A stretch of DNA of 64,000 nucleotides from Alphaproteobacteria bacterium (GTDB lineage Bacteria > Pseudomonadota > Alphaproteobacteria > Micropepsales > Micropepsaceae), in contig JAFKFG010000011.1 in NCBI GenBank assembly GCA_017307355.1, positions 62,001 through 126,000 on the forward strand, written 5' to 3'. Below, piece by piece: positions 43,418 to 52,298 of this stretch. How positions within the stretch are numbered: position 1 is the first letter of the stretch; each line of letters begins with the position of its first letter. A program made the translations under genes and the position numbers. Under the pieces are notes generated by a model, which was not told where the DNA came from, ran no database searches, and was given only the letters and a program-made list of their open reading frames with translations.

Positions 43418-44352
43418 CTCGCGGCCGCTAGGGCGGGCACCACTTCTTTTCTGGTCGCCGTAATCGTCACGCGATTGGCGATAATGGTCGCGAGCCAGAT
43501 GGTGAAAGCAGCGGCGGCAATGCCGCCAATCACGTCGATGACATGATGCCCGCCCTGTATGGGCGTGGATAGGATTGTCAGGCTGTTGAAGATCAAGAAC
43601 GGGTAGAACAGGACTCCAGCGCGACGCGCGTACCAGGCGATGATGACGGCCTGGGCGGTGTGGAAGGAGGGAAATCCGACCAGGCCTTTGATGGTCAATG
43701 GGGATATCAGTCCTGGTCCATTGGCCAGCAGATTCACGAGTCTATGGGCATAATTCTGATCCACGACAATCGGCAGGTGACCGGCGATTGACGGAGGCAA
43801 TCCGTATACGGCAATGGCGCCGAATGAGGGGAACAGGATCCATGTGCCGATCGTGAGGATTCCACACAGTACCAGCGTCAGGCACAATTGCTCGACCGTC
43901 CTGGCCCGGTCGCTCCTGCCCAATATGATTATGAAGATCAATGTCTGCCAGGTGGATGCCCGGTACACATAGTACATAACAAGATTCGACGCGGGATGAT
44001 TTGCCATGAACGTCATGAGCGCCGGCCAATCCACGCCCATCGCGCGATCGACGGATGCTAGGAAGTCATCGATGCGCGGGCCGGCTATCGTCAGGCCGAA
44101 ATAACTAATCACATTGAGAGTCGCGCCATAGATCGTGATGAAGCCGAGGCCGAACAGCATGCTGCCGATGCAGGGGTCTTTGCGGATCCAATCATACAAT
44201 GCCGCGCTAATTGCAAAGACGGCGAAGATCGCCACAAGTGCAGCGAAAGCTGTAGCCTCTACATTGAAATGTCTTATTTGCTGCCAGACGTATGCCGTGC
44301 ATGCCAACAAGCCCAGGATCGCAAAGAGCACGCGGCGAATGGTGATCGTCAT
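43414..44352 (-). CDS. PAP2 superfamily phosphatase/phosphotransferase
   Basis: About 312 residues with five or more membrane helices. PAP2 motifs are GFPSFHTAQAV (C2 histidine) and GGHHVIDVIGG (C3 histidine); the first motif is less clear, as in Aur1/Ipt1-like inositol-phosphotransferases. Likely acts on membrane lipid phosphates in the periplasm. ATG 44352 follows AGG by eight bases; 44367 is an alternative. It converges on the ABC-2 permease. Confidence 0.8.
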   Translation of the reverse strand: MTITIRRVLFAILGLLACTAYVWQQIRHFNVEATAFAALVAIFAVFAISAALYDWIRKDPCIGSMLFGLGFITIYGATLNVISYFGLTIAGPRIDDFLASVDRAMGVDWPALMTFMANHPASNLVMYYVYRASTWQTLIFIIILGRSDRARTVEQLCLTLVLCGILTIGTWILFPSFGAIAVYGLPPSIAGHLPIVVDQNYAHRLVNLLANGPGLISPLTIKGLVGFPSFHTAQAVIIAWYARRAGVLFYPFLIFNSLTILSTPIQGGHHVIDVIGGIAAAAFTIWLATIIANRVTITATRKEVVPALAAAS

Positions 44353-44787
44353 TGCAGCAGCCTGCATGTTCGAATGGCGAGAGACGTGGCGTTCCGTGCT
44401 GCCAATGTCTGCTTCGGATGAATAACGATGCGCCCTTTCAATTCCGTGAAAGCTAGAGGTACAGCTGGTTTCGGGCGGTGGCGATGCAAAGGGAAGTTGC
44501 GAATGCGAATATTCGCAACGACGATGAAATCGTGCTCCGCCGCAGGGTGCTGTTAACCATGTTTTCACCGGACTGCGGCGACGAAATGCGAAGCCTTGCA
44601 ATTGGGGCTGGACATTAACCAGTGGCGCAAGAAACGCCATGTTTCAAGGCGTTAACCCCCTATTGAGCTTTACAACTTCTAAGCGTTTTGAGACTGTTTT
44701 TACTGGACGTTCATCAGAGCGTCCCGTCGTGCAACCGCTTTTCGAAGGGGCGATTGCAGGGCGCAATACGCAACAATGGGGTGCTTC
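44353..44787. promoter_or_regulatory. Upstream region of flp with three TTAACC boxes
   Basis: A 435-base spacer, lower in GC than its flanks. TTAACC words occur at 44553-44558 (TTAACCAT), 44615-44620 and 44652-44657. These match half of the CtrA site TTAA-N7-TTAA. In Caulobacter the pilin gene is activated by CtrA. No gene is seen. Confidence 0.4.
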
Positions 44788-44967
44788 ATGCGTAACACCA
44801 TCAAGTCTTATCTTTCCGACGAGTCGGGCGCTGCGGCGGCCGAATATGCGTTGATCTTGGCGATCGTCGGAGCTGGTATCGCAACTGCAGCTATCACGCT
44901 TCGCAATGATATTGCAGGGGCGCTCACTGGCGCTGCTACCATTATCGCCAACAACACTCCTAGCTAA
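44788..44967 (+). CDS. Flp family type IVb pilin
   Basis: A 59-residue pilin. The leader ends ...DESGA and is followed by AAEYALILAIVGAGIA, with the diagnostic Gly-x-x-x-x-Glu-Tyr arrangement; cleavage by the prepilin peptidase should occur just before the AAEYALI block. The rest is a single helix and a short tail. It is the major pilin of the Tad locus downstream, separated by a strong hairpin. ATG 44788 is chosen; GGGG lies upstream. Confidence 0.9.
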   Translation: MRNTIKSYLSDESGAAAAEYALILAIVGAGIATAAITLRNDIAGALTGAATIIANNTPS

Positions 44968-44981
44968 CTGGGCGAGCTAAT

Positions 44982-45005
44982 AGCGATGCGCTTTGGCGCA
45001 TCGCT
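44982..45005 (+). terminator. Hairpin after flp
   Basis: AGCGATGCGC, a TTTG loop and GCGCATCGCT form a perfect 10-base stem 14 bases after the pilin stop, followed by TTAGC. It probably limits read-through from the abundant pilin mRNA into cpaB. Confidence 0.7.
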
Positions 45006-45091
45006 TTAGCGGTGGAGTTTTCGAAGACAAGTTTCACCAGTGATTAAGGGGCTGGCGGTTTCGTGCGACCGCCTGACGGGAACGGACGGTC

Positions 45092-45973
45092 ATGTCTTCA
45101 ATTTCTTTGCGGACGATATCAACTTTGATGGTCGCGGCCTTCTTGGGTTTGATCGCAGTGGTACTCACGCGCTCCTATCTCAGCAACGCGGTGCGTTCGA
45201 GCCCGGCGGTTGCGACAAGTAGCGGTCCGGCGATCCCCGTGGTGGTCGCTGCCGCCAATGTCGCGCGGGGCGCCGTGTTGCAGGCCCCGATGCTGAAAGT
45301 GGCCGCTTATCCGATGGATGCAGCGCCCGCAGGTGCTTTTCATTCCATCGCTGAATTGACCGGCGGGGCGGGACAGCAGCGCCTGGCCTTGCGCAGCCTG
45401 GTCGCCAATGAGCCGCTTTTGCCCGCCAATGTTTCCGGCCCTGGCGGCAAGCTCAACCTCTCCGGTTCGGTGTCGCCTGGCATGCGGGCAGTGAGCTTGC
45501 GTTCCAATGACGTGGCGGGGGTGGGCGGCTTTGTGCTCCCCGGTGACCGGGTCGACATCCTTCTCACCCGTTCCACCGGTGGAGGCGAAAAATCCGACAC
45601 GCTCACACAAATTCTTGCCGAGAATGTTCGCGTACTGGGTGTAGACCAGTCCGACAATGATGAGGCCGACAAGCCGGTGGTGGCCAAGGCGGTCACGGTC
45701 GAAGTGACTCCAGAGCAGGCCGCGAGCATTTCGCTGGGCCAGCAGGTAGGCAGTGTTTCTCTGACCTTGCGCCGAGTGGCGGACGACGCGCCTCTGACAT
45801 CCAAAGCAATGAGTGTGGCCGATCTGGGGCCCGCGCCCAAAAGGCCTGCAGCCGCGCCCGCACCCACCGTGCGCGTCATTCGTGGGGCCGAATCCTCTCG
45901 TTTCTCTCTCGGTGTCGGCGGCGCGTTGCAAAAAGCAGCGGCCGAGATGCCTACAGCGGTGAAAGCGCCATGA
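45092..45973 (+). CDS. cpaB: Flp pilus assembly protein CpaB
   Basis: 293 residues. An N-terminal membrane anchor (residues about 8-28) is followed by a SAF/RcpC-like domain: IPVVVAAANVARGAVL, then SPGMRAVSLRSNDVAGVGGFVLPGDRVDILL, typical CpaB blocks seen here as VAGVGGFVLPGDRVD. The C-terminal region is Pro/Ala-rich. CpaB is a periplasmic partner of the CpaC secretin. It overlaps cpaC by four bases. Confidence 0.88.
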   Translation: MSSISLRTISTLMVAAFLGLIAVVLTRSYLSNAVRSSPAVATSSGPAIPVVVAAANVARGAVLQAPMLKVAAYPMDAAPAGAFHSIAELTGGAGQQRLALRSLVANEPLLPANVSGPGGKLNLSGSVSPGMRAVSLRSNDVAGVGGFVLPGDRVDILLTRSTGGGEKSDTLTQILAENVRVLGVDQSDNDEADKPVVAKAVTVEVTPEQAASISLGQQVGSVSLTLRRVADDAPLTSKAMSVADLGPAPKRPAAAPAPTVRVIRGAESSRFSLGVGGALQKAAAEMPTAVKAP

Positions 45974-47406
45974 GCACGACCAAGATCCGTTCCGGCCTTA
46001 TGAGAGCCGTCTTTATTTCCGCCGCGTTCGTGGCGCTGGGTGGCGGCGCCAGTCTTGCCGCCGATGCCCCCGTCAGCGTGAGCGGCGCGTCGTCCGATTC
46101 CTTCACCCTGGCGGCCGGGAAATCCCGGCTGATCGAGCTGCCATCGGCCTATACCGATGTAATGATCGGTGACCCTAAGATCGCCGACATCGTGCCGATC
46201 AACAATCATTCGGTTTATGTAGTGGGGCGCGGTATGGGCGCGACCGCGCTGACGGTCTATGGCGCCGGCAAGAAGGTTATTTATACCGCTGATGTGGTTG
46301 TCTCGGCTGACCTTGATGGTCTGAAGAGCCGGTTGCATGCCATTCTGCCCAATGAGAATGGAGTGGCAGTGAGTGCCGCCAATCAGTCCGTCATCGTATC
46401 CGGCACCGTTTCCAGTCCCGCGGCGTTGCATCAGGTGACCTCGCTGGCCGAAACCTATGCGCCCGGCAAGGTCGTCAACATGATGTCGGTGCAGGGCACC
46501 CAGCAGATTATGCTGTCGGTCCGCTTTGTGGAAATGCAGCGTACCGCCGCCAAGAATCTGAGGATCAACACCCGGGCGGAAGGTGTTTCGACGGGCACCC
46601 CGGTGACAGTTCTTACGGGTGACACGTTTGTGAATACCGCCCAATCGACTTTAGATTCATTTGGCGCGGCCGCGCTTAGCTGGAGCGTGGGCAACGGCGA
46701 TCTGTCTTTCCTGTTTGACGCGCTGGAAAATAAGGGCCTGGTCAAGACCTTGGCCGAGCCCACACTAGTCACCATGTCGGGCGACACCGCCAACTTCCTG
46801 GCGGGCGGTGAATTTCCGATTCCAGTGGCCCAGAGCGGTAACGGCCAGACCGGTGTCCCCACCATCACGGTGGAGTTCAAGCAGTTCGGCATTTCTCTGG
46901 CCTTCACGCCCACCCTGTTGCAGGACGGGCTGATCAACATGGTGGTCAATCCGGAAGTCTCCAGCATCGACCCCACCACTTCGGTGAAATTGGGTACCAT
47001 CCAGGTGCCTGGCATCAAGGTGCGCCGGGCGCACACCACGGTCGAGCTGCGGGATGGCGAAAGCTTCACCGTTGCGGGACTTTTGTCGGACAATTACCAG
47101 AACAGCATCCGGCAGTATCCGTTTGTCGGCGATCTGCCGATCATCGGCAGCCTGTTCCGGTCCACCGGTTTCCAGCATGACCAGACCGAACTCGTCATCG
47201 TCGTGACGCCGCATCTGGTTGTTCCGCGTCGTGTTGCGGCGGCCACGCCCATCGATCATTTCGTGCCGCCGTCGGATTTCGAGCTCTTCCTGTTCGGTGC
47301 GCAGCGCGGCAAAGCGGCGAACCTGAAGCCGGAGGATCGCGCCCTGATGTCGGCGGATCCCGGCAAGGGCGGCATGGATGGCCCGTTCGGCCATGTCCTG
47401 TATTGA
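45970..47406 (+). CDS. cpaC: Flp pilus secretin CpaC
   Basis: 478 residues: a signal peptide (to about 30), a pilus N-terminal domain (LAAGKSRLIELPSAYTDVMIGDPKIADI, seen as RLIELPSAYTDVM), a BON-like region, and the secretin core (VSIRF-type RFVEMQRTAAKNL, then the C-terminal GVPTITVEFKQFGISLAFTP and TELVIVVTPHLV). It forms the outer-membrane channel for the Flp pilus. Confidence 0.9.
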   Translation: MSTTKIRSGLMRAVFISAAFVALGGGASLAADAPVSVSGASSDSFTLAAGKSRLIELPSAYTDVMIGDPKIADIVPINNHSVYVVGRGMGATALTVYGAGKKVIYTADVVVSADLDGLKSRLHAILPNENGVAVSAANQSVIVSGTVSSPAALHQVTSLAETYAPGKVVNMMSVQGTQQIMLSVRFVEMQRTAAKNLRINTRAEGVSTGTPVTVLTGDTFVNTAQSTLDSFGAAALSWSVGNGDLSFLFDALENKGLVKTLAEPTLVTMSGDTANFLAGGEFPIPVAQSGNGQTGVPTITVEFKQFGISLAFTPTLLQDGLINMVVNPEVSSIDPTTSVKLGTIQVPGIKVRRAHTTVELRDGESFTVAGLLSDNYQNSIRQYPFVGDLPIIGSLFRSTGFQHDQTELVIVVTPHLVVPRRVAAATPIDHFVPPSDFELFLFGAQRGKAANLKPEDRALMSADPGKGGMDGPFGHVLY

Positions 47407-47419
47407 GGAGGAGGCGGAT

Positions 47420-47758
47420 ATGAAGATCATGCATCCCAGAGCTTTTCTTGCCGTCGCCGCCCTGCTCGGGCTTGGTGCCTGCGCCCAAAATCCCATGCAG
47501 AGCGAGATACGCCTGTCGCCCGATTTCGGCGATGCCGTGCGGGAGAATCTTGCCGCCCAGATCGCTGATCCGGATCCACACTATGCCGGCACTTTGGCGC
47601 CCGGCGCGTCCGACGGCGCTCGGGTAGATCTGGCGCAGACCCGATATCAGAAGAACCAGGTCATTCAGCCCGCCAACATCACCGCATCCAGCCGCACCGT
47701 CGGCGCTACTGATAATGGCGGCGGAAGCGGCGTCAGTACCGCTGGCGCGACGCAATAG
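47420..47758 (+). CDS. Short CpaD-like pilus lipoprotein
   Basis: A 112-residue lipoprotein; LGLGACAQ is the lipobox. The middle segment FGDAVRENLAAQIADPDP matches the C-terminal half of CpaD (FGxAVxxNLAAQIxxP), but CpaD is usually about 200 residues, so only that part is present. The tail is Gly/Ser/Thr-rich. It sits at the usual cpaD place between cpaC and cpaE, with GAGGAGGAGG before its ATG. It probably serves as the pilotin-like lipoprotein. Confidence 0.7.
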   Translation: MKIMHPRAFLAVAALLGLGACAQNPMQSEIRLSPDFGDAVRENLAAQIADPDPHYAGTLAPGASDGARVDLAQTRYQKNQVIQPANITASSRTVGATDNGGGSGVSTAGATQ

Positions 47759-47791
47759 GGATCTCATGCACCGCGCAATTCGGGAGCGATT

Positions 47792-49003
47792 GTGTTGATG
47801 GACCTCAGAGGTGGATTGAAGGGATTTGCCGGCGGGGATGCTCCCCGCGGTCATCTCCTGACGCTGGGGATCATGACGGGCGCCTTGACGGAAGCGCAGG
47901 CAGCCCACATGGCGGGTCTGTTTCCGGCGATCGACTTTCAATTCCTGGGAGGGCTGTTCGATGATGCGCCCCCCGGTCTGGATATCCTGTTCATGGCGGT
48001 TGACGGCGCTGCGCCGGACCAGATCGAGCGGGCCGTGCGGCAATGCAAGCTGAACCCGGCCGCGCCGCAGACGGTCTTCGTGCTGCGCAATGCCGACCTT
48101 TCCAATACCCGCGCACTGCTGCAAAGCGGCGCCGTGGACGTTCTGCCCGCTCCCGTCGGCGAAACGGCGCTTGCCCTTTGCCTGGAGCGTATCGTCGCCC
48201 GCGGCAAGCCCATGCGCGAACCCTCGCGACCCGTCGGTCAATTGGTGGCTGTGCTGAAAGCGGGCGGCGGCGTCGGCGCGACCGCGTTGGCGGTGCAGGC
48301 CGGCATCATGGCGGCGGGACGGATGGGATCTGGCAAGGTCTGCGTGGCGGATCTCGACCTGCAATTCGGCAGCGCCGCGCTCTATCTCGACATGGCCGAA
48401 GCGCTCACGGTTTCGGATTGCCTCGCGGTGGGGGAATTTCTGGGCGACACCCAATTCGCCACCGCCCTGGCGGCACATGGAAGCGGAATGCGGTTGTTGG
48501 CGGCGCCCCGCGAAGTGACGGCCCTCGATGCGCTCACGCCGCAATCGACGGACAGCCTTTTGACGGCCTTGCGGCGGGATTTCGCGCTGACCATCGCCGA
48601 TCTGCCGCCGGTTTGGACGGCTTGGACCTATCGCGCCTTGCAGAGTGCGGTCCGCATTGTCCTGGTGACGCGGTTGTCGGTTCCGCACGTGCATCTGGTG
48701 CGGCGTCAGCTGAATCTACTCTCCCTGCAGAAGCTGGATGCGATCCCGCTCACGCTGGTTTGCAACGCCGTCAATGGCGATCGCCAGAACATGCTGTCGA
48801 TTCGCGCGGCGGAGCGGGCGATCGGGCGCCCCTTCGATATCGTGATCCCGGAGGATAGCCGCGTGATGGAAGCCGCGTGCAATCAGGGGATGGATATCGC
48901 CGCGGTAAAGCGAGGAACGAAGCTGGAAAAAGCGACCGCCATGCTCGCCGAGGTGATGACGGCCGAAGCGCTGTCGGCGCAGCCCATTTCCAAGTTGCGG
49001 TGA
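47792..49003 (+). CDS. cpaE: Pilus assembly ATPase CpaE (TadZ)
   Basis: 403 residues. A receiver-like N-terminal domain precedes a MinD/ParA-like ATPase with KAGGGVGATALAVQ as the deviant Walker A (the signature lysine of ParA is at the start, as usual for TadZ), then VCVADLDLQFGSAALYLD and the later LVTRLSVPHVHLVRR. TadZ/CpaE localises the pilus machinery to the pole. GTG 47792 is taken as start with GGGAG just before; ATG 47798 is nearby. Confidence 0.85.
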   Translation: MLMDLRGGLKGFAGGDAPRGHLLTLGIMTGALTEAQAAHMAGLFPAIDFQFLGGLFDDAPPGLDILFMAVDGAAPDQIERAVRQCKLNPAAPQTVFVLRNADLSNTRALLQSGAVDVLPAPVGETALALCLERIVARGKPMREPSRPVGQLVAVLKAGGGVGATALAVQAGIMAAGRMGSGKVCVADLDLQFGSAALYLDMAEALTVSDCLAVGEFLGDTQFATALAAHGSGMRLLAAPREVTALDALTPQSTDSLLTALRRDFALTIADLPPVWTAWTYRALQSAVRIVLVTRLSVPHVHLVRRQLNLLSLQKLDAIPLTLVCNAVNGDRQNMLSIRAAERAIGRPFDIVIPEDSRVMEAACNQGMDIAAVKRGTKLEKATAMLAEVMTAEALSAQPISKLR

Positions 49004-49006
49004 CCC

Positions 49007-50350
49007 ATGCTGTTCAAAGAAGATATTTCCCGCGAGGGACATCAGGCTGAGGCCGGTACGCGAGGGCTGGCCACCGTCGAGGACGGGACCGCGCTGCGCC
49101 TCCGAATTCACGAGCGGCTGCTCGATCTTCTCAACCTCAGCCTTCTCGACAAGACGCCGCGCGAAGCCCTGCGGGTCGAAATACGAGGCGTCGTAGGCCA
49201 GCTGCTTTTGCAGGAAAAGCGCCTGCTCACGATCGGCCAGATCGATCAGCTGGTCGACGACGTCCTGGATGAGCTGCTGGGTCTGGGGCCCCTGGAACCG
49301 CTGCTCAAGGACGACACCATCAACGATATCCTGATCAACACGCACAAGATGGTTTTCGTCGAGCGCCGCGGCAGGCTGGAATTGACCAATATCCATTTCC
49401 AGGACACCCGCCATCTGCTCCGCATCATCAACAAGATCGTGTCGGCGGTGGGGCGCCGCGTCGATGAATCGCAACCGATGGTCGATGCCCGGCTTGCGGA
49501 TGGGAGCCGCGTCAATGCGATCATCCCGCCCTTGGCCGTGGACGGACCGCTGGTGTCGATCCGCAAATTCGCGACCACGCCCATTCACATGGCGAAGCTG
49601 GTCGACTACCGCAGCATCAGCGACGAGATGGCGAAGCTGATGCAGGCCGTGGTCAAATCCCGGCGCAACGTCCTGATTTCCGGTGGAACCGGCTCCGGCA
49701 AGACCACTTTTCTCAACGCGCTTTCCGCCTTCATCGATCATCGCGAACGCGTGGTGACTATCGAGGATTCTGCGGAACTGCAGCTGCAGCAGCCGCATGT
49801 GTGCCGTCTCGAAACGCGCCCTTCCAACATCGAGGGCCGCGGCGAGATCACCCAGCGCGACCTGGTGCGCAATGCCCTGCGCATGCGGCCGGACCGGATC
49901 ATCGTAGGCGAAGTCCGTGCCGGCGAGGCGTTCGACATGCTGCAATCCATGAACACCGGCCATGACGGCTCCATGACCACCGTGCATGCCAACAATCCCC
50001 GTGACGCGTTGGCGCGCGTGGAGCAGATGATCGGCATGGCGGGACTGGATCTCTCGCCGCGCTCGGTCCGCCAGCAGATCGCGTCCGCCATCAATGTGGT
50101 GGTGCAAGTCGAGCGCATGGAAGATGGCGGCCGGCGCGTGGTTTCGATTTCCGAAATCGTGGGCATGGAGCAGGACGTGATTTCGATCCAGGAAATCTTC
50201 CGCTTCCGCCGCCGCCAGATTGGCAGCGATGGCCTGATCCAGGGTGATTTCGAGACGACCGGCATCCGGCCCAAGGTCATGGACTTGATCACGTCGCGGG
50301 GCATCGAAATTCCCCCGATAAACTTCGCCCCGGGCAGAAAGTCGGTCTGA
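49007..50350 (+). CDS. cpaF: Pilus assembly secretion ATPase CpaF (TadA)
   Basis: 447 residues. The N-terminal helical domain ([20 protein letters not shown]) and then the GSPII/TadA ATPase with Walker [10 protein letters not shown], the Asp box [12 protein letters not shown] and Walker B IIVGEVR, followed by the His box ([15 protein letters not shown]). It powers assembly and retraction of the Flp pilus. It starts three bases after the cpaE stop and ends one base before tadB. Confidence 0.92.
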   Translation: MLFKEDISREGHQAEAGTRGLATVEDGTALRLRIHERLLDLLNLSLLDKTPREALRVEIRGVVGQLLLQEKRLLTIGQIDQLVDDVLDELLGLGPLEPLLKDDTINDILINTHKMVFVERRGRLELTNIHFQDTRHLLRIINKIVSAVGRRVDESQPMVDARLADGSRVNAIIPPLAVDGPLVSIRKFATTPIHMAKLVDYRSISDEMAKLMQAVVKSRRNVLISGGTGSGKTTFLNALSAFIDHRERVVTIEDSAELQLQQPHVCRLETRPSNIEGRGEITQRDLVRNALRMRPDRIIVGEVRAGEAFDMLQSMNTGHDGSMTTVHANNPRDALARVEQMIGMAGLDLSPRSVRQQIASAINVVVQVERMEDGGRRVVSISEIVGMEQDVISIQEIFRFRRRQIGSDGLIQGDFETTGIRPKVMDLITSRGIEIPPINFAPGRKSV

Positions 50351-50351
50351 C

Positions 50352-51344
50352 ATGCAAGCCCTGCTGGCCGTTGCGATCTATGTGGTGGCTTTTCTGGCGG
50401 TGATCCTGGCCGTTCATGCGACCGCTCAGTTCGTCTTCTCCTCCGGCGACCGCAAGGAGCGGATCAATCGCAGACTGGCTATGCTGGCGTCGGGGATGGA
50501 TCATCAGGATGTCTATGAAAGACTAATCCGCCGGTCGGCGATGTCGCAGAGCGGGCCGGGACTGCTGCGCTACTACGGCCGCTTCTGCGCCGAATGCCAG
50601 CAGGCGGGGATCGAGACGGCGCCGCGGAATATCGCGCTTGGGGTGCTGGGCGCGGCGGCGTTGCTTTGGCTGTTGTCGCTTTCGGTGTTTCGCGCCGCCT
50701 CCTTCTCGGGCGGCGTCGCAAACGGGGTCACAACCCTTATCGCCAGCCTGGCTATTTCCATCACCATCGCCTGGCTTTGGATTAGCCGCAAGCGCGCCAG
50801 CCGGATGCGGCTGCTGGAAGAGCAGATGCCGCTGGCATTGGATGTGGTGAACCGGGCGCTGAGGGCGGGACACCCCGTCATTTCCGCGGTTCAGCTTGCG
50901 GGCAATGAAATGGGCGATCCGATAGGTTCGGAATTCGGCCTGATCGTGGACGAAACCACATACGGCTCCGAATTCCGGGAAGCTTTGACGAACTTCGCCC
51001 GGCGCACGGGCTCCCAGGACGCGCACTTCTTCGCCGTCAGCGTCGGCATCCAGGCCGACACCGGCGGCAATCTCGCGGAAATATTGGAAGGTCTTGCCAC
51101 CGTGATAAGGGGGCGCGCCACGCTCGCCAAGCGCGTCAAGGCGCTTTCCAGCGAAGGGCGTGCGTCCGCGCTGCTGCTGAGCGTGTTGCCGATTCTCTTG
51201 ATTTCCAGCTTGATGCTGATGCAGCCCGAATTCTACACCTCCAAATTCTCCGATCCGATTTTCTGGCCCACGGTCGGGGTGATCGGCGTCCTGTACCTGA
51301 TCGGATGGATGATGATCCATCGGATCATCAATTTCAGATATTAG
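50352..51344 (+). CDS. tadB: Pilus assembly inner-membrane protein TadB
   Basis: 330 residues with a GSPII_F/T2SSF domain. Hydrophobic segments lie near the N-terminus and at about 85-145, and the cytoplasmic loop has [22 protein letters not shown], then [18 protein letters not shown], and a terminal helix. TadB with TadC forms the inner-membrane platform that couples CpaF to the pilin. Confidence 0.9.
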   Translation: MQALLAVAIYVVAFLAVILAVHATAQFVFSSGDRKERINRRLAMLASGMDHQDVYERLIRRSAMSQSGPGLLRYYGRFCAECQQAGIETAPRNIALGVLGAAALLWLLSLSVFRAASFSGGVANGVTTLIASLAISITIAWLWISRKRASRMRLLEEQMPLALDVVNRALRAGHPVISAVQLAGNEMGDPIGSEFGLIVDETTYGSEFREALTNFARRTGSQDAHFFAVSVGIQADTGGNLAEILEGLATVIRGRATLAKRVKALSSEGRASALLLSVLPILLISSLMLMQPEFYTSKFSDPIFWPTVGVIGVLYLIGWMMIHRIINFRY

Positions 51345-51347
51345 GAG

Positions 51348-52298
51348 ATGGCCATGTCGGCGCACCTGGATCTGATCATCGAAGCGGTCATTTTCTTCAC
51401 TATCGTCGGAGTCACCTGGGTCTTCGGCCGCGAGATCGAGCGGGCCGTCGCGCAGCGCCGGCGACTGGGTGTTCAGAATGGAACCGCTGCCGGCTCCGCC
51501 ATGCCGCTGTTGCAGGGACGTGGGACCGACAATCGCTTTTTCCAATGGATCAGGGCTTCGACCTCGATCAGCGAGCCGGCCGAGCAAGAGAGGTTGCGCG
51601 GCGAATTGCTGTTGGCGGGATTCGAGAGCCCGGCGGCGCCCGTCTGGTATGTGATCACCCGCTTTCTTCTGGCGATCGGCCTGCCTCTGCTTTTCCTGCT
51701 GTCACGCGTCATTCTGGCGAAAACGGTCGGGGGCAGCGGCTTCATATTCGGCATGCTGGCTTTTTGCGGGATCGGCTTTTTGGCGCCATCCTTTTTCGTG
51801 CGACAACGCGCTCGGGCGCGGCGCCTGGACCTGGAGACCGAGTTTCCCGACGCGCTGGACCTGATGGTGGTCTGTGTCGAGGCTGGGCTCGGCATGGATG
51901 CGGCCTTTATCCGCGTCGGCGACGAGATTCAGGAATCGCATCCGCGCATCGCGCGGGAGTTCGGCCGGCTGACGGAAGAACTGCGCGCTGGCCGGAGCCG
52001 CACGGAAGCCCTGCGCGCCATGGCCGGTCGCTGCAACGTGGCGGGCATCCGTTCCTTTGTCGCGCTCGCCATTCAGACCGATGCCCTCGGTGCCAGCATT
52101 GCGCAGACCTTGCGCACCTATTCGGCCGAAATGCGGAGTACCCGCTTTCTCAAGGCCGAAGAGCGGGCCATGCGGATTCCCGTGTTGATGACCATACCTT
52201 TGGTGGCCTGCATTCTTCCCGTCATCATCGGGGCGCTCATGCTGCCGGCGGTCATCGATGTGATCCGGTACCTCGCGCCGGCGCTCAAGGGTCATTAA
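51348..52298 (+). CDS. tadC: Pilus assembly inner-membrane protein TadC
   Basis: 316 residues of the same GSPII_F family as TadB: FPDALDLMVVCVEAGLGMDAAFIRV, then LGASIAQTLRTYSAEMR, with a terminal hydrophobic helix. It overlaps the next gene by one base. ATG 51348 follows AGGAG; ATG 51354 is also possible. Confidence 0.9.
   Translation: MAMSAHLDLIIEAVIFFTIVGVTWVFGREIERAVAQRRRLGVQNGTAAGSAMPLLQGRGTDNRFFQWIRASTSISEPAEQERLRGELLLAGFESPAAPVWYVITRFLLAIGLPLLFLLSRVILAKTVGGSGFIFGMLAFCGIGFLAPSFFVRQRARARRLDLETEFPDALDLMVVCVEAGLGMDAAFIRVGDEIQESHPRIAREFGRLTEELRAGRSRTEALRAMAGRCNVAGIRSFVALAIQTDALGASIAQTLRTYSAEMRSTRFLKAEERAMRIPVLMTIPLVACILPVIIGALMLPAVIDVIRYLAPALKGH

Noticed and set aside
48240-48300. Missing canonical Walker A lysine in CpaE as evidence of inactivity
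   Set aside because: TadZ/CpaE proteins commonly have this deviant loop, so it is normal for the family.
51305-52297. Upstream extension of the TPR lipoprotein frame
   Set aside because: The extension overlaps tadC out of frame; the lipobox and a good start at 52298 define the real beginning.
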